Shown: piece by piece, positions 38,457 to 48,170 of the stretch | Layout: every line of letters starts with the position of its first letter | Numbering within the stretch: position 1 is the stretch's first letter | Position numbers and translations under genes: made by a program | Assembly (NCBI RefSeq): GCF_003627215.1 | Contig: NZ_CP032677.1 | Location: 5,089,501-5,153,500, forward strand | Source of the DNA: Pseudomonas sp. Leaf58 | GTDB lineage: Bacteria > Pseudomonadota > Gammaproteobacteria > Pseudomonadales > Pseudomonadaceae | DNA: 64,000 nt | Reading direction: 5' to 3' | The notes under the pieces: generated by a model | What the model was told of the DNA's origin: nothing | Seen by the model: only the letters and a program-made list of their open reading frames with translations | Database searches by the model: none

Positions 38457-40298
38457 ATGCCTGATTACCGTTCCAAGACTTCCACCCAAGGCCGCAACAT
38501 GGCCGGCGCCCGTGCCCTGTGGCGCGCTACCGGGATGAAGGACGAAGACTTCAAGAAACCGATCATCGCCATCGCCAACTCGTTCACCCAGTTCGTCCCG
38601 GGCCACGTGCACCTGAAGGACCTGGGCCAGCTGGTCGCCCGCGAAATCGAACGCGCCGGTGGCGTGGCCAAGGAATTCAACACCATCGCGGTCGATGACG
38701 GCATCGCCATGGGCCACGACGGCATGCTGTACTCGCTGCCAAGCCGCGAGATCATCGCCGACGCCGTGGAATACATGGTCAACGCCCACTGTGCCGACGC
38801 CATCGTGTGCATTTCCAACTGCGACAAGATCACCCCCGGCATGCTGATGGCTGCCCTGCGCCTGAACATCCCGGTAATCTTCGTGTCCGGCGGCCCGATG
38901 GAAGCCGGCAAGACCAAACTGGCCAGCCACGGCCTGGACCTGGTCGACGCCATGGTCATCGCCGCCGATTCCTCGGCCTCCGACGAGAAAGTCGCCGAGT
39001 ACGAGCGCAGTGCGTGCCCAACTTGCGGTTCGTGCTCCGGCATGTTCACCGCCAACTCGATGAACTGCCTGACCGAAGCCCTGGGCCTGGCCCTGCCGGG
39101 CAATGGTTCGACCCTGGCTACCCACGCCGACCGTGAGCAGCTGTTCCTCACCGCCGGCCGTACCATCGTCGAGCTGTGCAAGCGCTACTACGGCGAGAAC
39201 GACGAGTCGGTACTGCCACGCAGCATCGCCAACTTCAAGGCGTTCGAGAACGCCATGATGCTGGACATCGCCATGGGCGGCTCGACCAACACCATCCTGC
39301 ACCTGCTGGCTGCTGCCCAGGAAGGCGAAGTCGAGTTCGACCTGCGCGACATCGACCGCCTGTCGCGCAAAGTGCCGCAGCTGTGCAAAGTGGCGCCGAA
39401 CATCCAGAAGTACCACATGGAGGACGTGCACCGCGCCGGCGGCATCTTCAGCATCCTCGGTTCGCTGGCCCGTGGCGGCCTGTTGCACACCGACCTGCCG
39501 ACCGTGCACAGCCGCAGCATGGAAGAAGCCATCGCCAAGTGGGACATCACCCAGACCGATGACGAAGCGGTGCATACCTTCTTCAAGGCCGGCCCTGCCG
39601 GTATCCCGACCCAAACTGCCTTCAGCCAGTCGACCCGTTGGGAAACACTGGACGACGACCGTGAAAACGGCTGCATCCGCAGCTTCGAGCACGCCTACTC
39701 GCAAGAAGGCGGCCTGGCCGTGCTGTATGGCAACATCGCGCAGGATGGTTGCGTGGTGAAAACCGCTGGCGTTGACGAGTCGATCCACGTATTCGAAGGC
39801 AACGCGAAGATCTTCGAGAGCCAGGACAGCGCCGTGCGCGGCATCCTCGCCGACGAAGTAAAAGCCGGCGACATCGTGATCATTCGCTACGAAGGCCCGA
39901 AAGGTGGCCCGGGCATGCAGGAAATGCTGTACCCGACCTCGTACCTGAAGTCCAAAGGCCTGGGCAAGGCCTGTGCGCTGCTCACCGATGGCCGCTTCTC
40001 GGGCGGTACCTCGGGCCTGTCGATCGGCCATGCCTCGCCGGAAGCCGCTGCTGGCGGCGCCATCGGCCTGGTGCGCGACGGCGACAAGGTGCTGATCGAC
40101 ATCCCTAACCGCTCGATCAACCTGCTGGTAAGCGACGAAGAGCTGGCCCAGCGCCGCGTCGAGCAGGACAAAAAGGGCTGGAAACCAGCTGAAGTACGCC
40201 CACGCAAGGTGACCACCGCGCTGAAGGCCTATGCCCTACTGGCGACCAGTGCCGACAAGGGTGCTGTGCGTAACAAGGCGATGCTGGAAGGGCTGTAA
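38457..40298 (+). CDS. ilvD: Dihydroxy-acid dehydratase
   Basis: A 613-residue iron-sulfur dehydratase for the third step of valine, isoleucine and leucine synthesis. The cluster-binding cysteines are Cys122 in NCDKITPGM and the cysteines of [18 protein letters not shown] near residue 190; the magnesium-site region [13 protein letters not shown] and the C-terminal [20 protein letters not shown] are standard. The length fits IlvD (613-616). ATG 38457 lies behind CAGGAG. A terminator follows at 40317. Confidence 0.97.
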   Translation: MPDYRSKTSTQGRNMAGARALWRATGMKDEDFKKPIIAIANSFTQFVPGHVHLKDLGQLVAREIERAGGVAKEFNTIAVDDGIAMGHDGMLYSLPSREIIADAVEYMVNAHCADAIVCISNCDKITPGMLMAALRLNIPVIFVSGGPMEAGKTKLASHGLDLVDAMVIAADSSASDEKVAEYERSACPTCGSCSGMFTANSMNCLTEALGLALPGNGSTLATHADREQLFLTAGRTIVELCKRYYGENDESVLPRSIANFKAFENAMMLDIAMGGSTNTILHLLAAAQEGEVEFDLRDIDRLSRKVPQLCKVAPNIQKYHMEDVHRAGGIFSILGSLARGGLLHTDLPTVHSRSMEEAIAKWDITQTDDEAVHTFFKAGPAGIPTQTAFSQSTRWETLDDDRENGCIRSFEHAYSQEGGLAVLYGNIAQDGCVVKTAGVDESIHVFEGNAKIFESQDSAVRGILADEVKAGDIVIIRYEGPKGGPGMQEMLYPTSYLKSKGLGKACALLTDGRFSGGTSGLSIGHASPEAAAGGAIGLVRDGDKVLIDIPNRSINLLVSDEELAQRRVEQDKKGWKPAEVRPRKVTTALKAYALLATSADKGAVRNKAMLEGL

Positions 40299-40316
40299 GG
40301 CTTTTTAGCATTTTTG

Positions 40317-40347
40317 AAAACCGGCGCCTTGTGCGCCGGTTTTTTTG
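40317..40347 (+). terminator. Rho-independent terminator after ilvD
   Basis: AAAACCGGCGC / GCGCCGGTTTT stem with a 4-base loop, followed by T residues. It also sits downstream of the convergent LysR gene and can serve both. Confidence 0.9.
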
Positions 40348-40366
40348 GCCGTGGAAAAATGCCGAG

Positions 40367-41221
40367 TCAAAGCTCCCCCCGCGAAGCACATTGACGCAGT
40401 TGCGTCAGCAGCAGCGCAACTGAGCGCTTCGGCTTCGCTGTTGACGTCAAGATGAACTGCGCTTGAGGAAGGGCTGGCAGCGTTGGTACTTCCTGTAAAC
40501 CTGCAGCCAGTGCGGTTGACCGGGTGACTGGCGTTATACCAAGCCCGCCTTTGACGGCGGTTATCAGCCCTCCGGCACTTGGGCTCTGGCAAACGATCCG
40601 CCACTGCCGCCCCGCACGCGCCAGGGCTTCGATGGCGGCAGCACGGTAGGGGCATTGCTCGGAAAACACCGCCAAGGGTATTGGGGTAGTTGCGTCATCG
40701 GTGGCCAGGGCAACCGGCCCTCTCGCCCAGATCAACGGCTCGGACCAAAGCAATTCGCCACGCTCTTCATCGCCGCAGCGGCTCCCCAACACGATATCGA
40801 GCCCACCCGAATACAGAAGCGCAAGCAGCTCGCCGGTCAGGCCGACTTTCAGGGAAATCTCTACATCGGGGTGTGCCACCGAGAATCGACGCAGGCAGTC
40901 GATGATGGGTGCTTTCACCATCTCCTCGCTCAACCCCACCAATACCATGCCTGAAACTCGACGGCCTGCCCCAAGGCTCGCGCGAGCATCATCATGCAGC
41001 GCCAAGATAGTGCGGGCATAGCCGGCCAGGCGGGCGCCTGCTGGCGTCAGGCTGACCGAACGGGTGGTACGTTCCAGCAGTTTGTGCCCAGCTTCACTCT
41101 CCAGCCGCTTGATGTGAGCGCTGATTGCCGACTGCGTAAGGTGCAGCCTTTGCGCAGCGCGCGTGAAACCACCGCTGTCGGCAACCGCCAGCAAGCTACG
41201 CAAAAGCACCGTATCGAACAC
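40367..41221 (-). CDS. LysR-family regulator, divergent from azoreductase
   Basis: A 284-residue LysR-type regulator. The N-terminal winged helix (1-60) has FTRAAQRLHLTQSAISAHIK; the remainder is the periplasmic-binding-protein-like effector domain. It is transcribed away from the FMN reductase gene at 41329 across a 107-base gap with an ATTAA/TTAAT dyad, the usual arrangement in which a LysR protein controls its neighbour. The inducer is unknown. Confidence 0.87.
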   Translation of the reverse strand: MFDTVLLRSLLAVADSGGFTRAAQRLHLTQSAISAHIKRLESEAGHKLLERTTRSVSLTPAGARLAGYARTILALHDDARASLGAGRRVSGMVLVGLSEEMVKAPIIDCLRRFSVAHPDVEISLKVGLTGELLALLYSGGLDIVLGSRCGDEERGELLWSEPLIWARGPVALATDDATTPIPLAVFSEQCPYRAAAIEALARAGRQWRIVCQSPSAGGLITAVKGGLGITPVTRSTALAAGLQEVPTLPALPQAQFILTSTAKPKRSVALLLTQLRQCASRGEL

Positions 41222-41223
41222 AG

Positions 41224-41246
41224 ATTAATCACCTATCTCACTTAAT
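41224..41246. promoter_or_regulatory. Dyad in LysR/azoreductase gap
   Basis: ATTAA and TTAAT arms with 13 bases between them, just upstream of the LysR start. It could be a LysR binding site; evidence is symmetry and position only. Confidence 0.35.
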
Positions 41247-41328
41247 AGGCCGAGCATACGTCATTTCTAAAAATATGAATTCTGAATCAAACTTTGCACT
41301 GAACACCTGTACTGCAAAGGAGAAGCCC

Positions 41329-41997
41329 ATGGTTGAACGTATCTTGTATGTTTGCGCCTCACCGAGAGGCGAGCGGTCCGTTTCCACTCAACTTGCCGAA
41401 GCGTTCCTGACAGCGCTGGCCGAGCGCAGAACCGTGGAGATTGATCGCCTTGATCCTTGGGAATGTGAGCTTCCCGAACTAGAGGGTGCTTTGCTCGCGG
41501 CAAAGTACGCAGGGCTTGCCGATGCCCCACTTTCAACCGCCCAGGCGGCGGCATGGGCGCAGATCAAGGCGCTCGCTGAACGGTTCCACCAGGCCGATAC
41601 CTTGGTTTTCAGCGCGCCGCTGTGGAATTTCGGTATTCCGTACAAGCTCAAGCATCTGATTGACGCCATTTCGCACAAAGGCGTTTTGTTCACCTTCGAT
41701 GAGCAAGGGTTGAATGGCATGCTAGGCGGACGTCGAGCGGTTGCGATCTACACCCGCGGGCTCGGTTATGGCGCTGACTCACAGACACCCGACCACGCTT
41801 TTGGCCTGGAAAAACCCTTCATGGATACCTGGTTTCGCTTCGTCGGGATAAACCAGGTGCACAGTGTCGTGGTCGAACGGACGCTTGGCCCTGCGGGGGC
41901 CGACGCCCGTGCAACTGCCATCGAAGCAGTAACCTTGCTGGCGCAGAACATTGATCAGGATGCGGCCCGTACTATCATTGTGGGCCGCAACGGCTGA
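41329..41997 (+). CDS. azoR: FMN-dependent NAD(P)H azoreductase-type flavodoxin-fold enzyme
   Basis: A 222-residue flavoprotein of the AzoR/NAD(P)H-quinone reductase family. FMN-binding segments are CASPRGERSVSTQLAEAF and SAPLWNFGIPYKLKHLIDAI, the latter matching E. coli AzoR; GVLFTFDEQGLNGMLGGRRA is also typical. It is likely to reduce quinones, azo or nitro compounds. ATG 41329 lies behind AAAGGAG; the frame is open to 41275 but without support. It may be regulated by the divergent LysR gene. Confidence 0.8.
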   Translation: MVERILYVCASPRGERSVSTQLAEAFLTALAERRTVEIDRLDPWECELPELEGALLAAKYAGLADAPLSTAQAAAWAQIKALAERFHQADTLVFSAPLWNFGIPYKLKHLIDAISHKGVLFTFDEQGLNGMLGGRRAVAIYTRGLGYGADSQTPDHAFGLEKPFMDTWFRFVGINQVHSVVVERTLGPAGADARATAIEAVTLLAQNIDQDAARTIIVGRNG

Positions 41998-42006
41998 TAA
42001 GCCCGG

Positions 42007-43062
42007 TTACTGAATCTGCTCCGGCGTCACGATCACCCAGTTTTTGTCCGCCGTCACCGGCAAGCCTTCCTTGGCTTGCGCCGCCGCATTTTTGGCAATC
42101 ATCCCGTTCAGCTGGTCCATGTACTTGGCCTTGCGGTTTATCCACAGGTGGATGCCGCCCTTGTCCACATCCACACCATGGAACTGCATGTAGCCGTCGC
42201 TGGTCGGCGTATCGCCGCCCACCAGCACCGGCTTCTTCCATTCATCGATGTAGGTCAGGATCGCCGCCTGCTTGCCCGCCATCCAGGTGGCCGGGGTCCA
42301 CAGGTAGGGGGTCAGTTCCAGCCCCTGATTGGCCTTGGCATCGTAGTGCCCGGCACTGATCTGCTTGCGCGCGGTGGTTAGCTGACCGCTGGTACGGTCC
42401 TTGAGCAGCAGGCTCACGCCAATCACATTCTGCGGTTTCACGTTGTAGCCGTACTTGGGGTCCGAGGCGACCATGCGCACCAGCTCCTCGGAGGCAGCTG
42501 AAATCACGTAGACCTCGATACCGTTTTCCATCAGCTTGTTGTACAGCTCGGCCTGGCCCTTGAAGACCTTGGGCGGCTGCACCTCGATAGCCTTGACCTG
42601 GTCGCCTTCGTAATAGGTGCTGGGGATCGGCGTGCTGGAGGCCATCAACTCATCCACCTGCACCTTCAGCTCCTGCAGGGTAAAGCCGGAGAACACCTGG
42701 GCCACCCACGGGTAGCAGACCATGTCGTCGACTTCGCACAGCCTATAGTAGTAACTGAACAGGCTTTCCTTGTGCTCGGCGGTGTCTTTGAACGGCATCA
42801 GCTTCAACGACGGGTCAAGCTTGTCGCGGCTTAGCAGGCCCTTGTTTTCCATGAACGGCAGCAAGGCTTCTTCAAGGTCATAGCGGTAGCTGGTGTTGTC
42901 CATGTCGAACACCGCGTAGTTACCTTTGTTGGCATTGGCGGCGATCATGCTATCGAGCTGTTTGGCGGCTTCGGTGGGCCAGTGCTTAAGCTCGGTGGCG
43001 AAGGTTTCGATACTGAACAACAGGGACAGACCGATGACGGCGGCTTTCGCAGCGACTTTCAT
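42007..43062 (-). CDS. pchP: Periplasmic phosphorylcholine phosphatase
   Basis: A 351-residue HAD-superfamily phosphatase. A signal peptide ([17 protein letters not shown]) is followed by motif [13 protein letters not shown], with nucleophile Asp53 and acid Asp55; motif II serine is in [12 protein letters not shown] and motif IV acidic residues are in [10 protein letters not shown]. This matches P. aeruginosa PchP, which releases phosphate from phosphorylcholine, part of choline use. Start ATG 43062 lies behind GGAGATTC. The gene converges on azoR; the choline-catabolic genes are not nearby. Confidence 0.86.
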   Translation of the reverse strand: MKVAAKAAVIGLSLLFSIETFATELKHWPTEAAKQLDSMIAANANKGNYAVFDMDNTSYRYDLEEALLPFMENKGLLSRDKLDPSLKLMPFKDTAEHKESLFSYYYRLCEVDDMVCYPWVAQVFSGFTLQELKVQVDELMASSTPIPSTYYEGDQVKAIEVQPPKVFKGQAELYNKLMENGIEVYVISAASEELVRMVASDPKYGYNVKPQNVIGVSLLLKDRTSGQLTTARKQISAGHYDAKANQGLELTPYLWTPATWMAGKQAAILTYIDEWKKPVLVGGDTPTSDGYMQFHGVDVDKGGIHLWINRKAKYMDQLNGMIAKNAAAQAKEGLPVTADKNWVIVTPEQIQ

Positions 43063-43129
43063 GTACGAATCTCCTGAAATGACCCAGAAACGCTAGTGCA
43101 ACAACCCCTTCCGGCAGCCCTCTATAGCG

Positions 43130-43260
43130 ACCTCCATGCAGCTGCAAACGCCGCGTTCATTGCAATTTGCGACACGCCGTTATTCCATAAACGACTATGT
43201 AAATTCCATTTGGGTATAAATTCGTTTGTTTTCAGGCTGTTAGCATTTCCGTTCGCAATC
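43130..43260 (+). promoter_or_regulatory. AT-rich promoter region before the cystine carrier
   Basis: The region between the divergent pchP and transporter genes is markedly AT-rich for this window, with two TTCCAT direct copies about 22 bases apart (near 43183 and 43205) and TATAAA at 43217. It resembles activator-dependent sulfur promoters; CysB is the natural guess but no defined site was recognised. Confidence 0.35.
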
Positions 43261-43306
43261 GCTCACAGAGGCGATGCCTCTTCTGCTTTTTTCTGCTGGA
43301 GCTTCA

Positions 43307-44698
43307 ATGAACCTGCCGCTGTCCCTTAACCTGCTGGCGTTCCTGGCCCTGTTGCTGGGCCTGGCACAAACCCGCCACACCGACTGGAGCCTGGCCAAGA
43401 AAGTATTGCTGGGCCTGGTGCTGGGCGTGGTCTTCGGCCTGGCCCTGCACACAATCTACGGTGCCGGCCACCCCGTGCTCAAAGCCACCATCGCCTGGCT
43501 CGACCTGGTCGGCAACGGCTATGTCGGCCTGTTGCAGATGATCGTCATGCCGCTGATCTTCGCCTCGATCCTCAGTGCCGTGGCGCGCCTGCACAATGCC
43601 TCGTCGCTGGGCCGCATCAGCGTGCTGAGCATCGGCACCCTGCTGCTGACCACCGCCATTGCCGCGCTGATCGGCATCGTGTTGACCAACCTGTTCGGCC
43701 TCAGCGCTGAAGGCCTGGTGGCCGGCGCCCAGGAAAGCGCACGCATGCAGGTTATCCACAGCGACTACGCCGGCAAGGTGGCCGACCTCAACCTCCCGCA
43801 GTTGCTGCTGTCGTTCATCCCCAGCAACCCGGTGGGTGACCTGGCGCGGGCCAAGCCGACCTCGATCATCAGCGTGGTGATCTTTGCCGTGTTCGTCGGC
43901 CTGGCTGCGTTGCAGTTGATCAAGGACGATGCCGAGAAAGGCCAACGCGCGCTGTCGGCCATCGACACCCTGCAGGCCTGGGTGATGCGCTTGGTGCGGG
44001 TGGTGATGAAGTTGACCCCGTACGGCGTACTGGCGCTGATGACCAAGGTGGTAGCCAGCTCGAACATGGAAGACATCCTCAAGCTGGGCAGCTTCGTGGT
44101 GGTGTCGTACCTGGGCCTGGCGCTGATGTTCGTGGTACACGGCCTGATCCTCGCCGCCACCGGCGTGAACCCGCTGCGCTTCTTCCGCAAGGTGTGGCCG
44201 GTGCTGACCTTCGCCTTTACCAGCCGCTCCAGCGCCGCCAGCATTCCCCTGAACATCGAAGCACAAACGCGCCGCCTAGGCGTGCCGCAGTCGATTGCCA
44301 GCTTTAGTGCATCGTTTGGCACCACCATCGGCCAAAACGGCTGCGCCGGGCTCTATCCCGCCATGTTGGCGGTAATGGTGGCACCGGCGGTGGGCATCGA
44401 TACCTTCGACCCACTGTGGGTCGCCACCCTGGTGGCGATTGTTACCCTTAGCTCGGCAGGGGTTGCCGGCGTAGGTGGCGGTGCGACCTTCGCAGCGCTG
44501 ATCGTGCTGCCGGCGATGGGCTTGCCGGTCGAGCTGGTGGCGTTGCTGATTTCGGTGGAACCGCTGATCGACATGGGCCGTACGGCGTTGAACGTGAACG
44601 GTTCGATGACGGCAGGGGTGGTGACCAGCCAGTTGCTGAAAGAGACCGACAAGGATGTGCTGGCCGGCGATGAACATGCCGAATTGAGTCATTCCTGA
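43307..44698 (+). CDS. tcyP: TcyP-type L-cystine:cation symporter
   Basis: A 463-residue member of the dicarboxylate/amino acid:cation symporter family with about eight to ten membrane helices. The length equals that of E. coli YdjN/TcyP, the high-capacity cystine carrier. Conserved segments are [20 protein letters not shown] (the serine-rich hairpin loop) and [18 protein letters not shown]; the latter differs from aspartate carriers. ATG 43307 follows GGAG. An AT-rich region with direct repeats upstream may carry sulfur-responsive control. Confidence 0.82.
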   Translation: MNLPLSLNLLAFLALLLGLAQTRHTDWSLAKKVLLGLVLGVVFGLALHTIYGAGHPVLKATIAWLDLVGNGYVGLLQMIVMPLIFASILSAVARLHNASSLGRISVLSIGTLLLTTAIAALIGIVLTNLFGLSAEGLVAGAQESARMQVIHSDYAGKVADLNLPQLLLSFIPSNPVGDLARAKPTSIISVVIFAVFVGLAALQLIKDDAEKGQRALSAIDTLQAWVMRLVRVVMKLTPYGVLALMTKVVASSNMEDILKLGSFVVVSYLGLALMFVVHGLILAATGVNPLRFFRKVWPVLTFAFTSRSSAASIPLNIEAQTRRLGVPQSIASFSASFGTTIGQNGCAGLYPAMLAVMVAPAVGIDTFDPLWVATLVAIVTLSSAGVAGVGGGATFAALIVLPAMGLPVELVALLISVEPLIDMGRTALNVNGSMTAGVVTSQLLKETDKDVLAGDEHAELSHS

Positions 44699-44702
44699 CA
44701 GA

Positions 44703-44737
44703 TTGCCGGGGGCGCGTTGCGCCCCTATCGCCGGCAA
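44703..44737. terminator. Hairpin between tcyP and folA
   Basis: TTGCCGG / CCGGCAA outer arms enclose a GGGCGC / GCGCCC inner stem between two convergent genes; no T tract. Confidence 0.55.
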
Positions 44738-44753
44738 AGCAGCCCCAGCAATC

Positions 44754-45269
44754 TCACACCTTGTCCCAAACCTCGAAGTGATAGCAGGGCTTACCTTCCT
44801 CGACCTGTGCCTCGCTCGAAACCAGCCGCCACAGCCCTCGGTCAAACTCAGGAAACCACGCATCCCCTTCCGGCGCCAATTCCACCCGCGTCAGGTACAT
44901 CCGGCTAACCAGCCCCTTCTCCAGCGCCTGCCCATACAGCTGCGCCCCGCCAATCAGCATCAACTCATCGACACCCTGCTCACGTGCCCATTGCTCGGCC
45001 CGCACCAGCGCGTCTTCCAGCGAGCCGAACACCTCGGCCCCCGCCAGTTGCAGCCCTGCCTGCCGGCTGACCACGATGTTCAACCGCCCAGGCAACGGCC
45101 GCCCCAGCGAATCCCAGGTCTTGCGCCCCATGATGATCGGCTTGCCCAGGGTAGTGGCCTTGAAGTACTTGAAGTCCCCCGGCAGGTGCCAGGGCATGGA
45201 ATTGTCGATGCCGATCACGCGGTTCTCGGCGTGAGCCGCGATCAGGCTAAGGGGGAGTGATGTATTCAT
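44754..45269 (-). CDS. folA: Dihydrofolate reductase
   Basis: A 171-residue NADPH-dependent enzyme producing tetrahydrofolate; the target of trimethoprim. Active-site Asp32 lies in MPWHLPGDFKYFK, and IMGRKTWDSLGRPLPGR and LMLIGGAQLYGQAL are DHFR motifs. It lies near thyA, which consumes methylenetetrahydrofolate, about 10 kb away. It is divergent from the DUF2868 gene. Confidence 0.97.
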   Translation of the reverse strand: MNTSLPLSLIAAHAENRVIGIDNSMPWHLPGDFKYFKATTLGKPIIMGRKTWDSLGRPLPGRLNIVVSRQAGLQLAGAEVFGSLEDALVRAEQWAREQGVDELMLIGGAQLYGQALEKGLVSRMYLTRVELAPEGDAWFPEFDRGLWRLVSSEAQVEEGKPCYHFEVWDKV

Positions 45270-45323
45270 GCCGGCGAGGATAGCACCGGGCGTGTGGGTT
45301 ATGCTTCTGCCCTGACCTGTGCA

Positions 45324-46715
45324 ATGGCAGACCTTGTGACCGCACCCACTTCACTGGACAAGCGCTGGCTCACCGAAGCGATACGCCTGCGCGAAGAACA
45401 TGCCGGCCCCCTGGAAGACCAGGAAGCCAACCGCCGCGCCCGCCAGGCAGGTGGTGACCTGGCGACGCGCCTGGAAACCCGCGCGCTGTTCCTGGCCGAA
45501 CGCGACGGTATCAGCACCGCCCTGCGCCATTGGAAGCAGGGCGCCCGCTTGGCGCTGCTGGCCTTGCTGCTGCTGGCTGTGCTCAGCGGTGCGGGGCTGG
45601 CACTGGCCGCCTTGGGTGACGGGCAGCGCCCAGTGAATGTGTTCTGGGCTTTAGGCAGCCTGCTTGGGCTGAACCTGCTGATGCTGCTGGGCTGGGCCAT
45701 CGGTTTTGCCCTGAGCGGCGAGCATGGCGCCGGGCTGGGCCGTGTGTGGCTGTGGCTGAGCGAACGCTTTGCCCGCGACGCCAAGGCCATGCACTTGGCG
45801 CCAGCGCTGCTGGTGCTGCTGCAACGCCAACGGCTCAACCGCTGGCTGCTCGGCCTGCTGGTGCACGGCCTGTGGCTGCTGGCGATGGTGACTGCGCTGG
45901 GGATGCTACTGGCCTTGTTGGCGACCCGGCGCTATGGCTTTGTCTGGGAAACCACCCTGCTCGCCGCCGACCCGTTCATCCACCTCACCCAGGCCCTTGG
46001 GGCGCTGCCTGCGTTGCTGGGCTTCGCGGTACCCGACGAGGCCATGATCCGCGCCAGCGGCGACAGCCTGCCGGCCCTGGACTTGGCGCGCCAGGCCTGG
46101 GCCAGCTGGCTGCTCGGCGTGGTGCTGGTGTATGGCCTGCTGCCGCGCCTACTGCTGGCCGGTTTGTGCCTGTGGCGCTGGCGCCAGGGCCGGCAACGCC
46201 TGGCGCTGGACCTGAACCTGCCCGGTTACGCACAACTGCGTGACGCGCTGATGCCACGCAGTGAGCGTATCGGCGTGCAGGATGCCGCGCCCGAAGCCTT
46301 GCCGCAGTTTGCCGCTGGCCAGCTGGAAAGCGGCAGCAGCGGTGCCCTGCTGGTCGGCCTGGAGCTGGACGACCAGCGCCCTTGGCCACCGGCCCTACCC
46401 AAAAGCGTGACCGATGCTGGCGTGCTCGACAGCCGCGAATCACGCAACCGGTTACTTGAGCAACTCAGCCGCTTCCCCCCGGCACGCCTGGCAATCGCCT
46501 GCGACCCGCGGCGCTCGCCCGACCGTGGCAGCCTGGCACTGCTCGCAGAACTGGCGCGCAACGCTGGCGCAACCCGTATTTGGCTACTCCAGGCCGCCCC
46601 AGGCCAAGCCCTGGACGCCCAGCGCCTGGGCGACTGGCACGAAGCCCTCGACCGCCTTGGCCTGCCGCATGCCGATACCTCGCCACTGAACTGGCTGGAG
46701 CATGGCCATGACTGA
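45324..46715 (+). CDS. DUF2868 integral membrane protein
   Basis: A 463-residue inner-membrane protein of unknown function. It begins with a short charged segment (SLDKRWLTEAIRLREEHAGP), and has four predicted helices (about 75-100, 110-130, 175-205, 260-290), then a long cytoplasmic C-terminal domain (about 300-463) in which ARLAIACDPRRSPDRG is distinctive. The DUF2868 family is usually encoded just before a DUF3482 GTPase, as here; the two overlap by 14 bases. The start ATG 45324 is the best candidate but has a weak ribosome-binding site. Confidence 0.82.
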   Translation: MADLVTAPTSLDKRWLTEAIRLREEHAGPLEDQEANRRARQAGGDLATRLETRALFLAERDGISTALRHWKQGARLALLALLLLAVLSGAGLALAALGDGQRPVNVFWALGSLLGLNLLMLLGWAIGFALSGEHGAGLGRVWLWLSERFARDAKAMHLAPALLVLLQRQRLNRWLLGLLVHGLWLLAMVTALGMLLALLATRRYGFVWETTLLAADPFIHLTQALGALPALLGFAVPDEAMIRASGDSLPALDLARQAWASWLLGVVLVYGLLPRLLLAGLCLWRWRQGRQRLALDLNLPGYAQLRDALMPRSERIGVQDAAPEALPQFAAGQLESGSSGALLVGLELDDQRPWPPALPKSVTDAGVLDSRESRNRLLEQLSRFPPARLAIACDPRRSPDRGSLALLAELARNAGATRIWLLQAAPGQALDAQRLGDWHEALDRLGLPHADTSPLNWLEHGHD

Positions 46716-48072
46716 GCCGCTGAAACTGGCCGTGGTCGGCCACACCAACGTCGGCAAGACTTCGCTGCTGCGCACCCTTACCCGCGACGTCGGCTTTGGC
46801 GAAGTCTCCCATCGCCCCAGCACCACGCGCCATGTGGAAGGGGCACGCTTGTCGGTGGACGGCGAACCCCTGCTGGAGCTGTATGACACCCCTGGCCTGG
46901 AAGATGCCATTGCCCTGCTCGACTACCTCGAACGCCTGGAGCGCCCGGGCGAGCGCCTGGACGGCCCGGCCCGTCTGCAGCGTTTTCTGCAAGGCAGCGA
47001 AGCGCGCCAGCGTTTCGAGCAAGAGGCTAAGGTGCTGCGTCAGTTGCTGGCCAGCAATGCCGGCCTGTATGTGATCGACGCCCGCGAGCCGGTGCTGGCC
47101 AAATACCGCGACGAACTGGAAGTGCTGGCCAGCTGTGGCAAGCCGCTGCTGCCGGTGCTCAACTTCGTTGCCAGCCACCAGCACCGCGAGCCGCAATGGC
47201 GTGAAGCCCTTGCCCGGCTTGGCCTTCACGCGTTAGTACGGTTCGACAGCGTGGCCCCGCCAGAGGATGGCGAGCGCCGTTTGTACGAGAGCCTGGCCCT
47301 GCTGCTGGAGGACGCACGCCCAGCCTTGCAACGGCTGATCGACGACCAGCAAGCACAGCGCCTGGCGCGCCAGCACAGCGGCAAACGCCTGATCGCCGAG
47401 CTGCTGCTGGACTGCGCCGCTTGCCGGCGCAGCGTCGAGGCCGAACCGGCTGCCGAGGCCCGGGCCATCGAGGCATTGCGCCAGGAGGTGCGCCAGCGCG
47501 AACAGCGCTGTGTCGAAGCCTTGCTCAAGCTGTATGCCTTCCGCCGCGAGGATGCGCATGCCAGTGACCTGCCGTTGCTGGATGGCCGCTGGGGTGATGA
47601 CCTGTTCAACCCCGAGACGTTGAAGCTGCTCGGGGTGCGCCTGGGCAGCGGTGTAGCTGCGGGTGCTGCGGCCGGTGCCGGGGTCGATTTGCTGGTGGGT
47701 GGCCTTACCCTCGGTGCGGCAGCGCTGGCCGGGGCAATTGCCGGTGGCGCGCTGCAGACGGCGCGCAACTATGGGTCGCGGTTGATGGGCAAGCTCAAGG
47801 GCAAGCGTGAGCTGACCGTGGACGACACGGTATTGCGCTTACTGGCCTTGCGTCAGCAGCAGTTGATGGTGGCGCTGGATAACCGTGGGCATGCGGCGCA
47901 GGACAGTATTCGTCTGGGTGAACTGGATGAGAAAGCTTGGCGCGAGGGCAAGTTGCCTGAGGCGCTGGTGAAGGCGCGGGCGCATCCGCAGTGGTCCACC
48001 CTGAATCCTGGGGCAAAGCTGAACCAGGCTGAGCGGCAGGAACAGCTGGAGGCGCTGGTTTCACAGTTTTGA
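46702..48072 (+). CDS. DUF3482 GTP-binding protein
   Basis: A 456-residue P-loop GTPase. The G1 motif GHTNVGKTSLL is at 13-23, G3 is DTPG in LYDTPGLED, and a G4-like LNFV follows. A central coiled-coil region rich in Arg and Glu (about 220-265) precedes a glycine/alanine-rich hydrophobic segment (GSGVAAGAAAGAGVDLLVGG) that may insert into the membrane, and the C-terminal DUF3482 domain. Its start overlaps the DUF2868 gene by 14 bases, so the two are probably made as one unit. The function is unknown. Confidence 0.83.
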   Translation: MAMTEPLKLAVVGHTNVGKTSLLRTLTRDVGFGEVSHRPSTTRHVEGARLSVDGEPLLELYDTPGLEDAIALLDYLERLERPGERLDGPARLQRFLQGSEARQRFEQEAKVLRQLLASNAGLYVIDAREPVLAKYRDELEVLASCGKPLLPVLNFVASHQHREPQWREALARLGLHALVRFDSVAPPEDGERRLYESLALLLEDARPALQRLIDDQQAQRLARQHSGKRLIAELLLDCAACRRSVEAEPAAEARAIEALRQEVRQREQRCVEALLKLYAFRREDAHASDLPLLDGRWGDDLFNPETLKLLGVRLGSGVAAGAAAGAGVDLLVGGLTLGAAALAGAIAGGALQTARNYGSRLMGKLKGKRELTVDDTVLRLLALRQQQLMVALDNRGHAAQDSIRLGELDEKAWREGKLPEALVKARAHPQWSTLNPGAKLNQAERQEQLEALVSQF

Positions 48073-48083
48073 GTGGGCAGGAC

Positions 48084-48164
48084 TGGCCTTTTCGCGGGTG
48101 AACCCGCTCCTACAACAGGCGATGCAGGGCGTTGTAGGAGCGGGTTCACCCGCGAAGAGGCCGG
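48084..48164. repeat. Inverted pair of REP elements
   Basis: Two REP units in opposite orientation (TCGCGGGTGAACCCGCTCC and its complement) separated by about 22 bases. They lie between convergent genes (DUF3482 and the importer). Confidence 0.9.
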
Positions 48165-48170
48165 GGCAGG

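Noticed and set aside
38436..40031. Long open frame (531 codons) antisense to ilvD
   Set aside because: It is a shadow of ilvD, with low-complexity His/Val/Gly-rich translation and no start signal.
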